Source: Campylobacter concisus (GTDB lineage Bacteria; Campylobacterota; Campylobacteria; Campylobacterales; Campylobacteraceae). From it: a stretch of 64,000 nt of DNA. A program made the translations under genes and the position numbers. The stretch covers positions 1,550,001 to 1,614,000 of the forward strand of contig NZ_CP049264.1 of assembly GCF_003048875.2 (NCBI RefSeq), read 5' to 3'. Shown here one piece after another: positions 33,949 through 41,506 of this stretch. The notes beneath the pieces were generated by a model. It saw only the letters and a list, made by a program, of their open reading frames with translations. It did no database searches and was not told the origin of the DNA. How positions within the stretch are numbered: the stretch's first letter is position 1; each line of letters opens with the position of its first letter.

Positions 33949-34569
33949 TTAGAAAAATTTAGCCAGATCAACTATGACGTTGATATTATACATTTTAAGA
34001 TCACCAGCTAGTTGCTCTTCGATAGCTTTTTTACTAGCTTGATCTTTAACATATATAGAGCGTATGTAACGGCTATAAACTACATCATTGATCAAAATTT
34101 CTGCCATCATTTTTTGTTTGATATCATTGTTTGCAATGCCATTGTTGCACCATCTTGAAGAAAAGACATCATCAAAATTTATAAAATTTGGATCTTGTAA
34201 ATCGGGCAAATTTTTACTAAATTTAGCCTCATCTGCAGACGCATTGCGATTTGAGATCAAAAAACCATTGCGATGATCTTTGATAACCCGAACGTCAAGT
34301 CCTAGAATGATAACGCGAGCATTGCTTCTATTTCTATAGAGCATGGCATTGCGTGGATTAAAATAAAAAGGAACATAGTCGTGAATTTTATGTCCATATA
34401 TGCGCTCAACCTTTTCGCGCCTTGCATTTACCTCTTGGTTGCTGATATCTACTTGTTTATAAGTGTTGTAGTGATTTTGCAAGCCATGTAGTAAAATGTT
34501 TTGTAAATTATTTCGGTCTGTCATATGGAAAATTTCTCTCATGCCGTCTAAGAAAGCTTGGTTGCTCAT
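33949..34569 (-). CDS. darT: DarT-like DNA ADP-ribosyltransferase toxin
   Basis: 206 residues from ATG 34569, chosen over an upstream in-frame start because cggaggttata lies in front of it. It has the DarT features: IFHMTDRNNLQNILLHGL at the N-terminus, VPFYFNPRNAMLYRNR in the NAD-binding region, and the catalytic Glu in MMAEILI. DarT modifies thymidine in single-stranded DNA and stops replication; DarTG pairs act against phages. It precedes darG in the toxin-first order usual for this system. Its ribosome binding site is buried in a predicted hairpin (34569-34601). Confidence 0.8.
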   Translation of the reverse strand: MSNQAFLDGMREIFHMTDRNNLQNILLHGLQNHYNTYKQVDISNQEVNARREKVERIYGHKIHDYVPFYFNPRNAMLYRNRSNARVIILGLDVRVIKDHRNGFLISNRNASADEAKFSKNLPDLQDPNFINFDDVFSSRWCNNGIANNDIKQKMMAEILINDVVYSRYIRSIYVKDQASKKAIEEQLAGDLKMYNINVIVDLAKFF

Positions 34570-34601
34570 TATAACCTCCGTTATTTTTTCGGAGATTATA
34601 A
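34569..34601 (-). promoter_or_regulatory. 5' UTR hairpin sequestering the darT Shine-Dalgarno
   Basis: On the minus strand TTATAATCTCCG (34601-34590) pairs with CGGAGGTTATAA (34580-34569) across a nine-base loop: twelve pairs with one G-U. The 3' arm contains the whole Shine-Dalgarno and the A of the ATG. With the -10 box at 34607-34612 the transcript should begin at or just before the 5' arm, so the hairpin caps the mRNA. Confidence 0.7.
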
Positions 34602-34606
34602 GGGGT

Positions 34607-34626
34607 ATTATAGACATATAGTGTCT
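34607..34626 (-). promoter_or_regulatory. darT promoter -10 box with palindromic operator
   Basis: On the minus strand AGACACTATATGTCT (34626-34612) is a palindrome (AGACA/TGTCT arms) that overlaps the -10 box TATAAT (34612-34607). The position on the promoter suits a repressor. Related half-sites are at 32249 and 36479. Confidence 0.55.
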
Positions 34627-34638
34627 AAAAATATTAAA

Positions 34639-35961
34639 TTATAGGCTTTGTTGTATATTTATAAAATTATGGTATCTATCAAACAGCTTTTTTATCTCTT
34701 GTTTAATATGGCTAAATTCTTCTTCGCTGATATTGCCATGTGCAAAGTCGTTGCGTAGGTCGTCTAACTGCTTGTGATATTTTGCCAGTTCATTGCTAGA
34801 GCCAAATTTTGTATTTATAATCCGTCTAATCTCTTTTATATCTTCTTTTGAAAGTTCAAGATACTTTAAATTTTTCATAGTCCTGCCAACAAAGTCATCA
34901 TCAGTTTCATAAGCTCTAGTTTTTAACGACTGAATAAAGAAATTGCTTATCAGATAATTTTTTCTAACGCCCATAGTAGAGCATTCATCTAAAATTTTCT
35001 TATACACGATAGGGATATTTCTTTCAAAAACTCCAACTATGTAACTATTCACACTTTCAAACAGCAGCACCAACGACTGCAGCAAATAACCCTTTTTAAA
35101 CATATCTTTGGCTAATTTATACCTAAAAATATATGCGCTATCGCTCCAGTCACATATTTTATTTAGCCTATCTTTTAGATCCCTAGCTCTTGATATCAGT
35201 GCGATATCATCTATCTTGTCAAGTTCTTTGATCAACTCTTTATGCGAGCTTTTTAACTTTGCAATATTTAGGCTTAGTATATTATTTGAAAAATCGTTTA
35301 AAGCATTTACTAGCGACTCAAATTTCTTTGCTCTTATGTGTTGAGCCAAAGTATAGTTTTGAGAAAAAGCTGCGATCACAAAAGCAATGTTGGCAATATC
35401 TAAGTATTGTCTTAGATCTATTATCTCGTATAGCTTGGATTTTTCTATCTCTTTTGCAAATAAGATTTGATCTATTTGAGAGACATTTGAGAAATTTTGT
35501 ATGAGTAGATCAACTAGCGCTAACAAAGGCAGATGCCTAAAACCATGCGTCACGTCAAAGACGATCTTGCCAACACCACCTTTAACTAGGTCATCTACAG
35601 CTCTTTCAAATATCTCAAATATAGCTTCAAAATTTTTCTCATCTGTGATCTTGTAGCTATCGTTAAAATTTATCCTAAAATTTACATAGTGTGCCATTAC
35701 CTCTTCGTTAAACTCTCTAGCATCGGCAGTATATATGGGCACTATATTTTCAGCACCAAATTTATCTGCTAGAAGAGGTAAGGTGTTAAAAAATTCTTGC
35801 GAGTTATCAGGGCTCTCACCAGCAAAATAGTACTTAGCACAGCCTTTGGTTTTGATGTTGTCTTTTTGTCCTTGTATACCAAGGATGGTGATAACGGCTG
35901 TTTTGTTGTTGATCTCTTCACTCTGGGGTGGATTTGCTTTTTTGACTATAGTTAGCGGCAT
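34639..35961 (-). CDS. csx1: Csx1-like CARF-HEPN ribonuclease (second copy)
   Basis: 440 residues. The CARF domain has D-V-T-H-G at residues 136-140 followed by FRHLP, and the HEPN domain has R403-x4-H408 (RNDFAH). The architecture matches the Csx1 at 4860 but the sequence is only distantly similar, so the two may answer different cyclic oligoadenylates or be tuned differently. It follows csx20 by 95 bases and precedes the DarTG pair in the same orientation. The N-terminal 25 residues before the first CARF strand are an extra extension. Confidence 0.84.
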   Translation of the reverse strand: MPLTIVKKANPPQSEEINNKTAVITILGIQGQKDNIKTKGCAKYYFAGESPDNSQEFFNTLPLLADKFGAENIVPIYTADAREFNEEVMAHYVNFRINFNDSYKITDEKNFEAIFEIFERAVDDLVKGGVGKIVFDVTHGFRHLPLLALVDLLIQNFSNVSQIDQILFAKEIEKSKLYEIIDLRQYLDIANIAFVIAAFSQNYTLAQHIRAKKFESLVNALNDFSNNILSLNIAKLKSSHKELIKELDKIDDIALISRARDLKDRLNKICDWSDSAYIFRYKLAKDMFKKGYLLQSLVLLFESVNSYIVGVFERNIPIVYKKILDECSTMGVRKNYLISNFFIQSLKTRAYETDDDFVGRTMKNLKYLELSKEDIKEIRRIINTKFGSSNELAKYHKQLDDLRNDFAHGNISEEEFSHIKQEIKKLFDRYHNFINIQQSL

Positions 35962-36056
35962 TTTGCTTCCTTTGAATTTAACAACTTATATTTTTGAAGT
36001 ATAGGAGATTATCTCGTTTTGCAACTTGTGTTTTACTTAATAAAAAAAGGTAGGTT

Positions 36057-36431
36057 TTATAAATACTCCCTAAATTTTTCATGCTTAAATTCACGCCTAG
36101 TTACCAATTTACCATCTATAGCAAGCTCTTTAACGATGCGTTTAGTAGTAGCATAGATGGTTTTTATCCCGATATTTTTAGCAAAATTTATCATGTTATA
36201 AGTAGCGCCAAAGTCACCTTGCACCAGCAATATATCACCAGCTTCAGCTTCAAGCATCAACTCCTTTTTATATGTGTTTAAAGCATATAATATATTTTCA
36301 TCTGCTGGGTCGATATTTGACCACGTATCGTCGGTAATGTTTATTATAGAGTCGATATCAAATGATTTTATAGCTTGATCTTTTTGCTCTTGTGTTAAAT
36401 CATGGTTTATTAGAACAAACATTTTTTTCAT
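36057..36431 (-). CDS. csx20: Csx20-family CRISPR ancillary protein (second copy)
   Basis: 124 residues, clearly homologous to the Csx20 at 4483, sharing GDxLLVQGDFGATYNMI and the TKRIV...G..V-T-R-R-E-F-K-H C-terminal part. It is the first gene of a minus-strand run csx20, csx1, darT, darG. Csx20 members have been suggested to break down cyclic oligoadenylate; pairing each with a Csx1 in both modules fits that idea. The operator-like GGACACATTGTGG lies about 50 bases upstream of the start. Confidence 0.62.
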   Translation of the reverse strand: MKKMFVLINHDLTQEQKDQAIKSFDIDSIINITDDTWSNIDPADENILYALNTYKKELMLEAEAGDILLVQGDFGATYNMINFAKNIGIKTIYATTKRIVKELAIDGKLVTRREFKHEKFREYL

Positions 36432-36478
36432 TATTATTCCTTTTTAAATAAACAAGACGGGATAGTATCTAGCAAGTT

Positions 36479-36491
36479 GGACACATTGTGG
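36479..36491 (-). promoter_or_regulatory. Operator-like motif upstream of csx20
   Basis: GGACACATTGTGG on the + strand matches the motifs on the WYL (32249) and darT (34612) promoters at most positions. It lies upstream of a possible minus-strand -10 (TACTAT). Less palindromic than the darT site. Confidence 0.4.
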
Positions 36492-36597
36492 CAAAAAAGG
36501 AGCAAAATAGAAAAATTGCTTAGTTTTTAATTTTTATGACACATGCTGTCGTTTTTGGGCTTTATAATTGCTGTACTTCTATAAAATAAGGATAAAA

Positions 36598-36735
36598 ATG
36601 AAAACAAAAGCAAGAGACGTGGCTATAGTAGCGTCTATCAAAGGAAGCATCAGCCTGCATGTAAGAGTCGTGAGATCTAAAAAGACCTACACAAGAAAGC
36701 AAAAGCACCCAAAGGATGTTAGAAGGTCAACATAG
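36598..36735 (+). CDS. Small basic protein, ArfA-like ribosome-rescue factor candidate
   Basis: 45 residues with a good ribosome binding site (aaggataaaa) and a -10-like tataat about 35 bases upstream. The sequence aligns with the ArfA core: RDVAIVAS...L-x-x-R-V-V-x-x-K-K-T-Y-T-R-K-Q-K-H against K-D-N-A-I-E-A...F-R-Q-R-V-E-K-N-K-K-...-S-Y-M-R-K-G-K-H of E. coli ArfA as I recall it. ArfA frees ribosomes stalled on broken mRNA together with RF2. Placement beside type III RNase effectors, which cut mRNAs, makes a rescue role plausible. Assigned by eye. Confidence 0.5.
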   Translation: MKTKARDVAIVASIKGSISLHVRVVRSKKTYTRKQKHPKDVRRST

Positions 36736-36766
36736 TAGATTTATATAAATGCAAATCGCTCCAAGG

Positions 36767-36970
36767 CTATTGCACAAAATTTACATCCAGCCTATATCCA
36801 GTAGCATTAGCATAGGATTTTAAAGTAGAGCCAGTTTTTTCTTCGTTAAATCATTTTTTCAAATCTTTTGAAATTTTAGACACTATTTCCAATTTTGTGT
36901 TGTATATTCTAAAAAATATTATCTCACCGCCCTTTGGCAACTCTTGTTCTATTTGGTTTATTTTACTCAT
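36767..36970 (-). pseudogene. Antitoxin-like reading frame with one internal stop
   Basis: From ATG 36970 a frame runs 39 codons to a TGA and then continues open, in the same frame, for 27 codons to TAG at 36767. The second part, GSTLKSYANATGYRLDVNF, has the form of the C-terminal end of HigA/XRE-type antitoxins. One nonsense change therefore seems to have broken a small antitoxin gene of about 67 codons. No toxin partner is next to it. An alternative is two very short separate ORFs. Confidence 0.45.
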
Positions 36971-36979
36971 ATATAAATC

Positions 36980-38161
36980 CTAATACAAAAACCCAAACAG
37001 CCAAAGTGGAATTTTATTTCCAACTCCTACTTCAATATCATCTGCTGCTATAAATGAATTTGGCATATCCTTAATCTGCTCAAAACTCTTTTTTGCTCCA
37101 CCTATTTCAAATGTAAATTTATCATCCACTATAAAGTCGCCTTGTTTTGGGATATTTAGCCTATGTTTTACCCTTAGCTGATTGGCAAAAAAAGTCTCTC
37201 TTATGGTACCCGCCTTGCAATCATTGCCGTAAGCGTAAATTAAATTTGTATTATTCATATATATTTTTGCCGGCTTTACTAGCTTACTAAGTCCTCTGCT
37301 TTGCTCATCTATCATGCTTACTAGCCTTGCATCGTTTAAATAGGCAATGTAATCATACAGTTTGGCTCTACTTATCTCGGCAAGAGCCGCAATTTTAGTA
37401 TAATTCACCTCAAACGGCTCGCTTTGGCAAACTACTTCAAGCAGTTTTTTAAGCTTATATGTATATTTTTGCTCAACTAACCCAAGAGACGTTAGATCTA
37501 CGTCTATACTTAAATTAATAGTATTTAGCAAGCTTTCGTAGTATGAGCTTTGCTTATTAAAGTAGAATGGATAGTAGCCAAATTTGAGATATTTTTTAAA
37601 TAGATTTTGCTTTATTTTTAAGTCATTTGCTATTGCCTGGTGGTCTTTTAGTATTGTTTCTAGGGCAAATTTATCTATCGTCATACTGTTTTCAAGCTCT
37701 AAAAACTCTCTAAAACTAAGCCCCTCTAGGCTAAATACGCTAACTCTACGCGATAAATCGCTCTTTGCATTTAGTATGCTTACCGCCGATGAGCCCGTAA
37801 AAATTACATTTAAAGGGCTCATGTCATATATGGTTTTTAGATGTGCAGCAAAATCTTCGTATTTATGAACTTCATCTAGTAACAGATATTCGCCACCATT
37901 ATCTACAAATTCAAAAGCAAGTTCGCTAAGACTGGTAGAACCCAAAAATGGATAATCAAGACTTATGTATAGAGCCTTTTTATTTTGAGCTTTTAATTCA
38001 AGCAGCTTTTGAAATAGCATTGTAGTCTTACCAGCGCCACGAGCTCCCACTATACCGATAAGCTTCTCACTAAAATTTATTTCATTGTATAAATAACGCT
38101 TGTATGTTGTATTAAAATTTTTAAGAAATCTTTCTTGATACTGCTCTATTAAATTTAACAT
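36980..38161 (-). CDS. AAA ATPase with DUF4143 domain
   Basis: 393 residues from ATG 38161 (aaaggaata in front), which I prefer to a start 19 codons upstream. The Walker A is GARGAGKTT near residue 40, Walker B is YLLLDEVHK near 92, then the sensor region VIFTGSS and the FSLEGLSFREFLEL segment before DUF4143. This family is common in bacteria and poorly understood. The last 53 residues are identical to those of the homologue at 40173 although the DNA differs at many silent sites. The gene flanks the PARIS-like protein. Confidence 0.8.
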   Translation of the reverse strand: MLNLIEQYQERFLKNFNTTYKRYLYNEINFSEKLIGIVGARGAGKTTMLFQKLLELKAQNKKALYISLDYPFLGSTSLSELAFEFVDNGGEYLLLDEVHKYEDFAAHLKTIYDMSPLNVIFTGSSAVSILNAKSDLSRRVSVFSLEGLSFREFLELENSMTIDKFALETILKDHQAIANDLKIKQNLFKKYLKFGYYPFYFNKQSSYYESLLNTINLSIDVDLTSLGLVEQKYTYKLKKLLEVVCQSEPFEVNYTKIAALAEISRAKLYDYIAYLNDARLVSMIDEQSRGLSKLVKPAKIYMNNTNLIYAYGNDCKAGTIRETFFANQLRVKHRLNIPKQGDFIVDDKFTFEIGGAKKSFEQIKDMPNSFIAADDIEVGVGNKIPLWLFGFLY

Positions 38162-38568
38162 TTTTATTCCTTTATGTAATTGTCTATAAACGTAAACAAT
38201 ATTGAGGCATACTAACATGAAATTTTTTAATTGTCAATGTCTATAAACGATTATACTTTCATATAGTATTTTCAAAAATTTATGTAGTTTAGCAAACTTG
38301 AAGTTGGACGACAATTATTTTATCTGTCGGTTTATTAAAGCCACTATGAAACTTTAGATATACTTCTTTTTCTGTCATTATCTACGGGCTTATTTCAAAT
38401 ACTTATATTACAATCCTTAGATATTTAGGACTGTAATAGAATAATCTCATATTTGTGAGTTTATTTGATATGCTTATTAGTATTAGTAAAAGCAAAATTT
38501 ATCAAGCCTTACTTTTCTACAATAAAGCAATCTTGCTTGCGAGATGCGAAAAAGACCGTAATGAAAGA
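38162..38568. other. Intergenic region with an imperfect inverted repeat
   Basis: About 400 bases between the DUF4143 ATPase and the PARIS-like gene. gtctataaacg occurs twice (about 38183 and 38239). An imperfect inverted repeat, ATTACAATCCTTA / TTAGGACTGTAAT, lies at about 38408-38438. No ORF is convincing; both may be regulatory. Confidence 0.35.
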
Positions 38569-40149
38569 TCAACTTAAATCAATATCTCTTGGCAAATAGT
38601 TAGAAAAAATTTTAACTACCGTATTTTTATCTTCTCTCTCCAGGAAGCGCAACACTTGATTGCAGTATTCTTTATTTTTTAAATTGAAATAATGCCCTAC
38701 GCTTTCTACAATTCCTTTTTCATTGAAAATTTTTAATATTTCTACATAGTCTTTAGCATTATCATATATTGTTAATTTTTCTTTTTGTATATCATCTATT
38801 TTAATTTTTGTACGTATGTCTTCGTATATTGTTTGCAAATCACATATTTCTAGCATTGATAGTTGAAATTTTAATTCCGAAATCACTGCATTATTGATCT
38901 GTTGCTGTTTTTGTTTTAAAAATCTATCTCTAATTTGTCTTTCTAATTCTAGAAAGTCAAATTTATCATATGCCATTTTGTTTGACATAAACTCTATAAG
39001 CTCTTTCACTATAAATAAATTCTCAACTTCCGCAACTTCTATTGCAAATACATTATCTTTTTTATATTTAGATATCTCGTATTCTGACCTAAAATCTCTA
39101 TCTATCAAACCAAACGCCTCATTATTGTGCATATTCTTTATGGCATTAAAAGCTTTTGTGTATTCAATAACCTTTTCACAACATCCGCAAGGTATTATTT
39201 TATGATTATTGTAGATTAATGCGTATAAACGCGCGTCTAAACTATTACCATTTCCTTCTACAAAAATTATTCTTTTTCTGCTTCCTAATATATCAAAAAG
39301 CATATCCTCTGGAAATATATCGTCATTTACGTACTCATATTTCCACATCCCACTATTATATTCTTTTACCCAGACAATGTCTGATCCTGAGTGATTGGCT
39401 GCAAATTTTGTGTCATGAGTTATGTATATAAACAAACAATCGTTTCTAATTTTTTCTAACTCACTCCAAAGCTTATTCATTATTGAACCATGCAAGTGTA
39501 ACTCTGGCTCATCTATTATTATAGTTTTATTTTCAGGTATGCATAAAACCTGTGCCGCCAAATAAAGTACCGAACGTTCACCATCGCTCATCTGCGTTGC
39601 AGAATATCTTTCACCATTGCAATTGCAAATAGCATAAAACTTGCTATCCTCTTCTATAATGGCTCTATGCGGAAAAATGGCACTCCAAATAGACTTTAGT
39701 TTATCTAGCGAATTAAGTGGAACATTTGGCTTTTCTTTACCTTCGCATTCAGCCTTTTTACAGTTTTCGACAAACTTTGAATTGGTAGTATTTTTATTGG
39801 CCAATAAAGCAGATAATACATAATCAAAATCATCAATAAGTTTTGTCACATATTCTTTACCATCCGACCAACGAAAATTTTTATTCAACGAGTAGCTATC
39901 GGATGCATCTTCACGTGCATACATGAAACCATTAACCGAAGCCTTTTCACTTTTTAAAGGGACCTCCTCATGAAAATTTAATTTTCTTTGACCACCTATT
40001 CTGTGAATTTTATCTAGATCCTGCTGCTCCATCCATGCTCCAAGTCTGCTTTTGCCAGAACCATTGGCACCTATAATTATTACACTATTACTTTCTGTTG
40101 ATTTTAGATCAAACCCACCATCTTCTTTTGGTATTTTATATTCAAACAC
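38569..40149 (-). CDS. ATPase-TOPRIM (DUF4435) fusion, PARIS-like defence protein
   Basis: 526 residues. The N-terminal ABC-type ATPase has Walker A GANGSGKS near residue 30, the signature M-S-D-G-E-R-S near 188 and Walker B TIIIDEPELHLHG near 210. The C-terminal part from about 290 is a TOPRIM/DUF4435 domain: RIIFVEGNGNSLDARLYALI, then GLIDRDFRSE and VAEVENLF, supplying the Glu and D-x-D residues. In the PARIS system an ATPase (AriA) releases a DUF4435 nuclease (AriB) when it senses phage counter-defence; fused forms occur. An OLD-family-like nuclease is the main alternative. It lies between two DUF4143 ATPases. Confidence 0.66.
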   Translation of the reverse strand: MFEYKIPKEDGGFDLKSTESNSVIIIGANGSGKSRLGAWMEQQDLDKIHRIGGQRKLNFHEEVPLKSEKASVNGFMYAREDASDSYSLNKNFRWSDGKEYVTKLIDDFDYVLSALLANKNTTNSKFVENCKKAECEGKEKPNVPLNSLDKLKSIWSAIFPHRAIIEEDSKFYAICNCNGERYSATQMSDGERSVLYLAAQVLCIPENKTIIIDEPELHLHGSIMNKLWSELEKIRNDCLFIYITHDTKFAANHSGSDIVWVKEYNSGMWKYEYVNDDIFPEDMLFDILGSRKRIIFVEGNGNSLDARLYALIYNNHKIIPCGCCEKVIEYTKAFNAIKNMHNNEAFGLIDRDFRSEYEISKYKKDNVFAIEVAEVENLFIVKELIEFMSNKMAYDKFDFLELERQIRDRFLKQKQQQINNAVISELKFQLSMLEICDLQTIYEDIRTKIKIDDIQKEKLTIYDNAKDYVEILKIFNEKGIVESVGHYFNLKNKEYCNQVLRFLEREDKNTVVKIFSNYLPRDIDLS

Positions 40150-40172
40150 AGCATACTCCTAGTTTTAAATTA

Positions 40173-41372
40173 TTAATACAAAAACCCAAACAACCATAAT
40201 GGGATCTTATTACCGACCCCAACTTCGATATCATCTGCTGCTATAAATGAATTTGGCATATCTTTTATCTGTTCAAAGCTCTTTTTGGCTCCACCTATTT
40301 CAAAGGTGAATTTATCATCCACTATAAAGTCACCATTTTTGCCAGAGTAAATTTCAGTGATATTTCCAAGCTGATTGGCAAAAAATGTCTCTCTCACATT
40401 TCCTATATCAGGGCTATTTATATACATTAAATTTGTATTTTCAAGGTAAATTTTATCTGCCTTATCCATATTTTTTATAGCAAGCTCGTTTTTCATTAAA
40501 AGCCTTATAAGCCCAGCACTATCAAGCATAGCAAGATACTCTTTTAGGGTTCTATCGTCTCTTATATCAACAAGCGATTTTAGGCTTGAGTAGTTTGGCT
40601 GGTATGGGACGTTTGTGCTTATAGCATGAGTTAAAATCTTTAGTTTTCTTGCCGTATTGCCGTTTAAATTTGGATATATGCTTAAAAGATCGCTATCTAT
40701 CGTAGATTCTATGCTTTGCCTTAGAGTCTGATAAAAGGCGGTATCATTTGGCATATCATTATAGTATGGGTAGTAACCCGCCTTTAGATATTCTCTAAAA
40801 AGTTTAATAACTGCTAGATCTTTTTGCTTTAAGACGTTATTGATATTAACAGCTATTTCCTGATGGTTTGCAAGTAAATTTTCAAGCTCAATAGCTTCTA
40901 AATTTATACCATACCTTAGCCCTGCATACTCCCTAAAGCTCATTCCACTCATCTTGTATACTATCGCTCTTCTACTTAGATCATGGGAGCTTTTTAGCAC
41001 TTCAAGAGCAGACGAGCCTGTAGCTACTATGTTTAGATCTTTAAAATTATCATAGGCAAATTTTAATACAGCAGATATATCCTTACTCTTATGAATTTCA
41101 TCCAGATATAGATTTTTTCCGCCATTTAATACAAACTCTCTTATAATCGAGGTTATATCGTTTGATATCTCTATATCATCTAAGCTTAGGTAAAGACTAT
41201 CTTTGTTTTTACTAGCTAGCTGAGCTAGTGTAGTTGTTTTACCTATTCCTCTTTGTCCCAGGATAACGATAAGTCTATGAGATAAGTCCTTGGAGTCTAT
41301 AAAGTATCTTTTAAATTTATGGTTGTTTAACCTTATAAGGTCATTGCTCTTTAAAAAAAGTTGATCTAGCAT
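40173..41372 (-). CDS. AAA ATPase with DUF4143 domain (second copy)
   Basis: 399 residues. Walker A is GQRGIGKTT near residue 40 and Walker B NLYLDEIHKS near 94, followed by NIVATGSSALEVL and MSGMSFREYAGL before the DUF4143 part. It is homologous over its length to the protein at 36980, with only moderate similarity in the first 340 residues but complete identity over the last 53. It ends 23 bases before the PARIS-like gene in the same orientation, so the two may be co-transcribed. Confidence 0.8.
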   Translation of the reverse strand: MLDQLFLKSNDLIRLNNHKFKRYFIDSKDLSHRLIVILGQRGIGKTTTLAQLASKNKDSLYLSLDDIEISNDITSIIREFVLNGGKNLYLDEIHKSKDISAVLKFAYDNFKDLNIVATGSSALEVLKSSHDLSRRAIVYKMSGMSFREYAGLRYGINLEAIELENLLANHQEIAVNINNVLKQKDLAVIKLFREYLKAGYYPYYNDMPNDTAFYQTLRQSIESTIDSDLLSIYPNLNGNTARKLKILTHAISTNVPYQPNYSSLKSLVDIRDDRTLKEYLAMLDSAGLIRLLMKNELAIKNMDKADKIYLENTNLMYINSPDIGNVRETFFANQLGNITEIYSGKNGDFIVDDKFTFEIGGAKKSFEQIKDMPNSFIAADDIEVGVGNKIPLWLFGFLY

Positions 41373-41506
41373 ATTATCCCTTTATTATGTAATGTAATAC
41401 AATTATATCATAAAAGGGTATGTAATAGACTACAAATATAGTTGATCTTAAAAGCCTAAACGCTTCTTTATTGTAAATGGCTATATACATTTACAATAAA
41501 AAGTAC

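Noticed and set aside
33949-34617. Longer darT start at 34617
   Set aside because: It lies upstream of the likely transcription start and -10 box; the ATG at 34569 has a perfect Shine-Dalgarno.
36980-40330. Recent gene conversion between the two DUF4143 genes
   Set aside because: The shared 53-residue end has many silent differences in DNA, so recent conversion does not fit.
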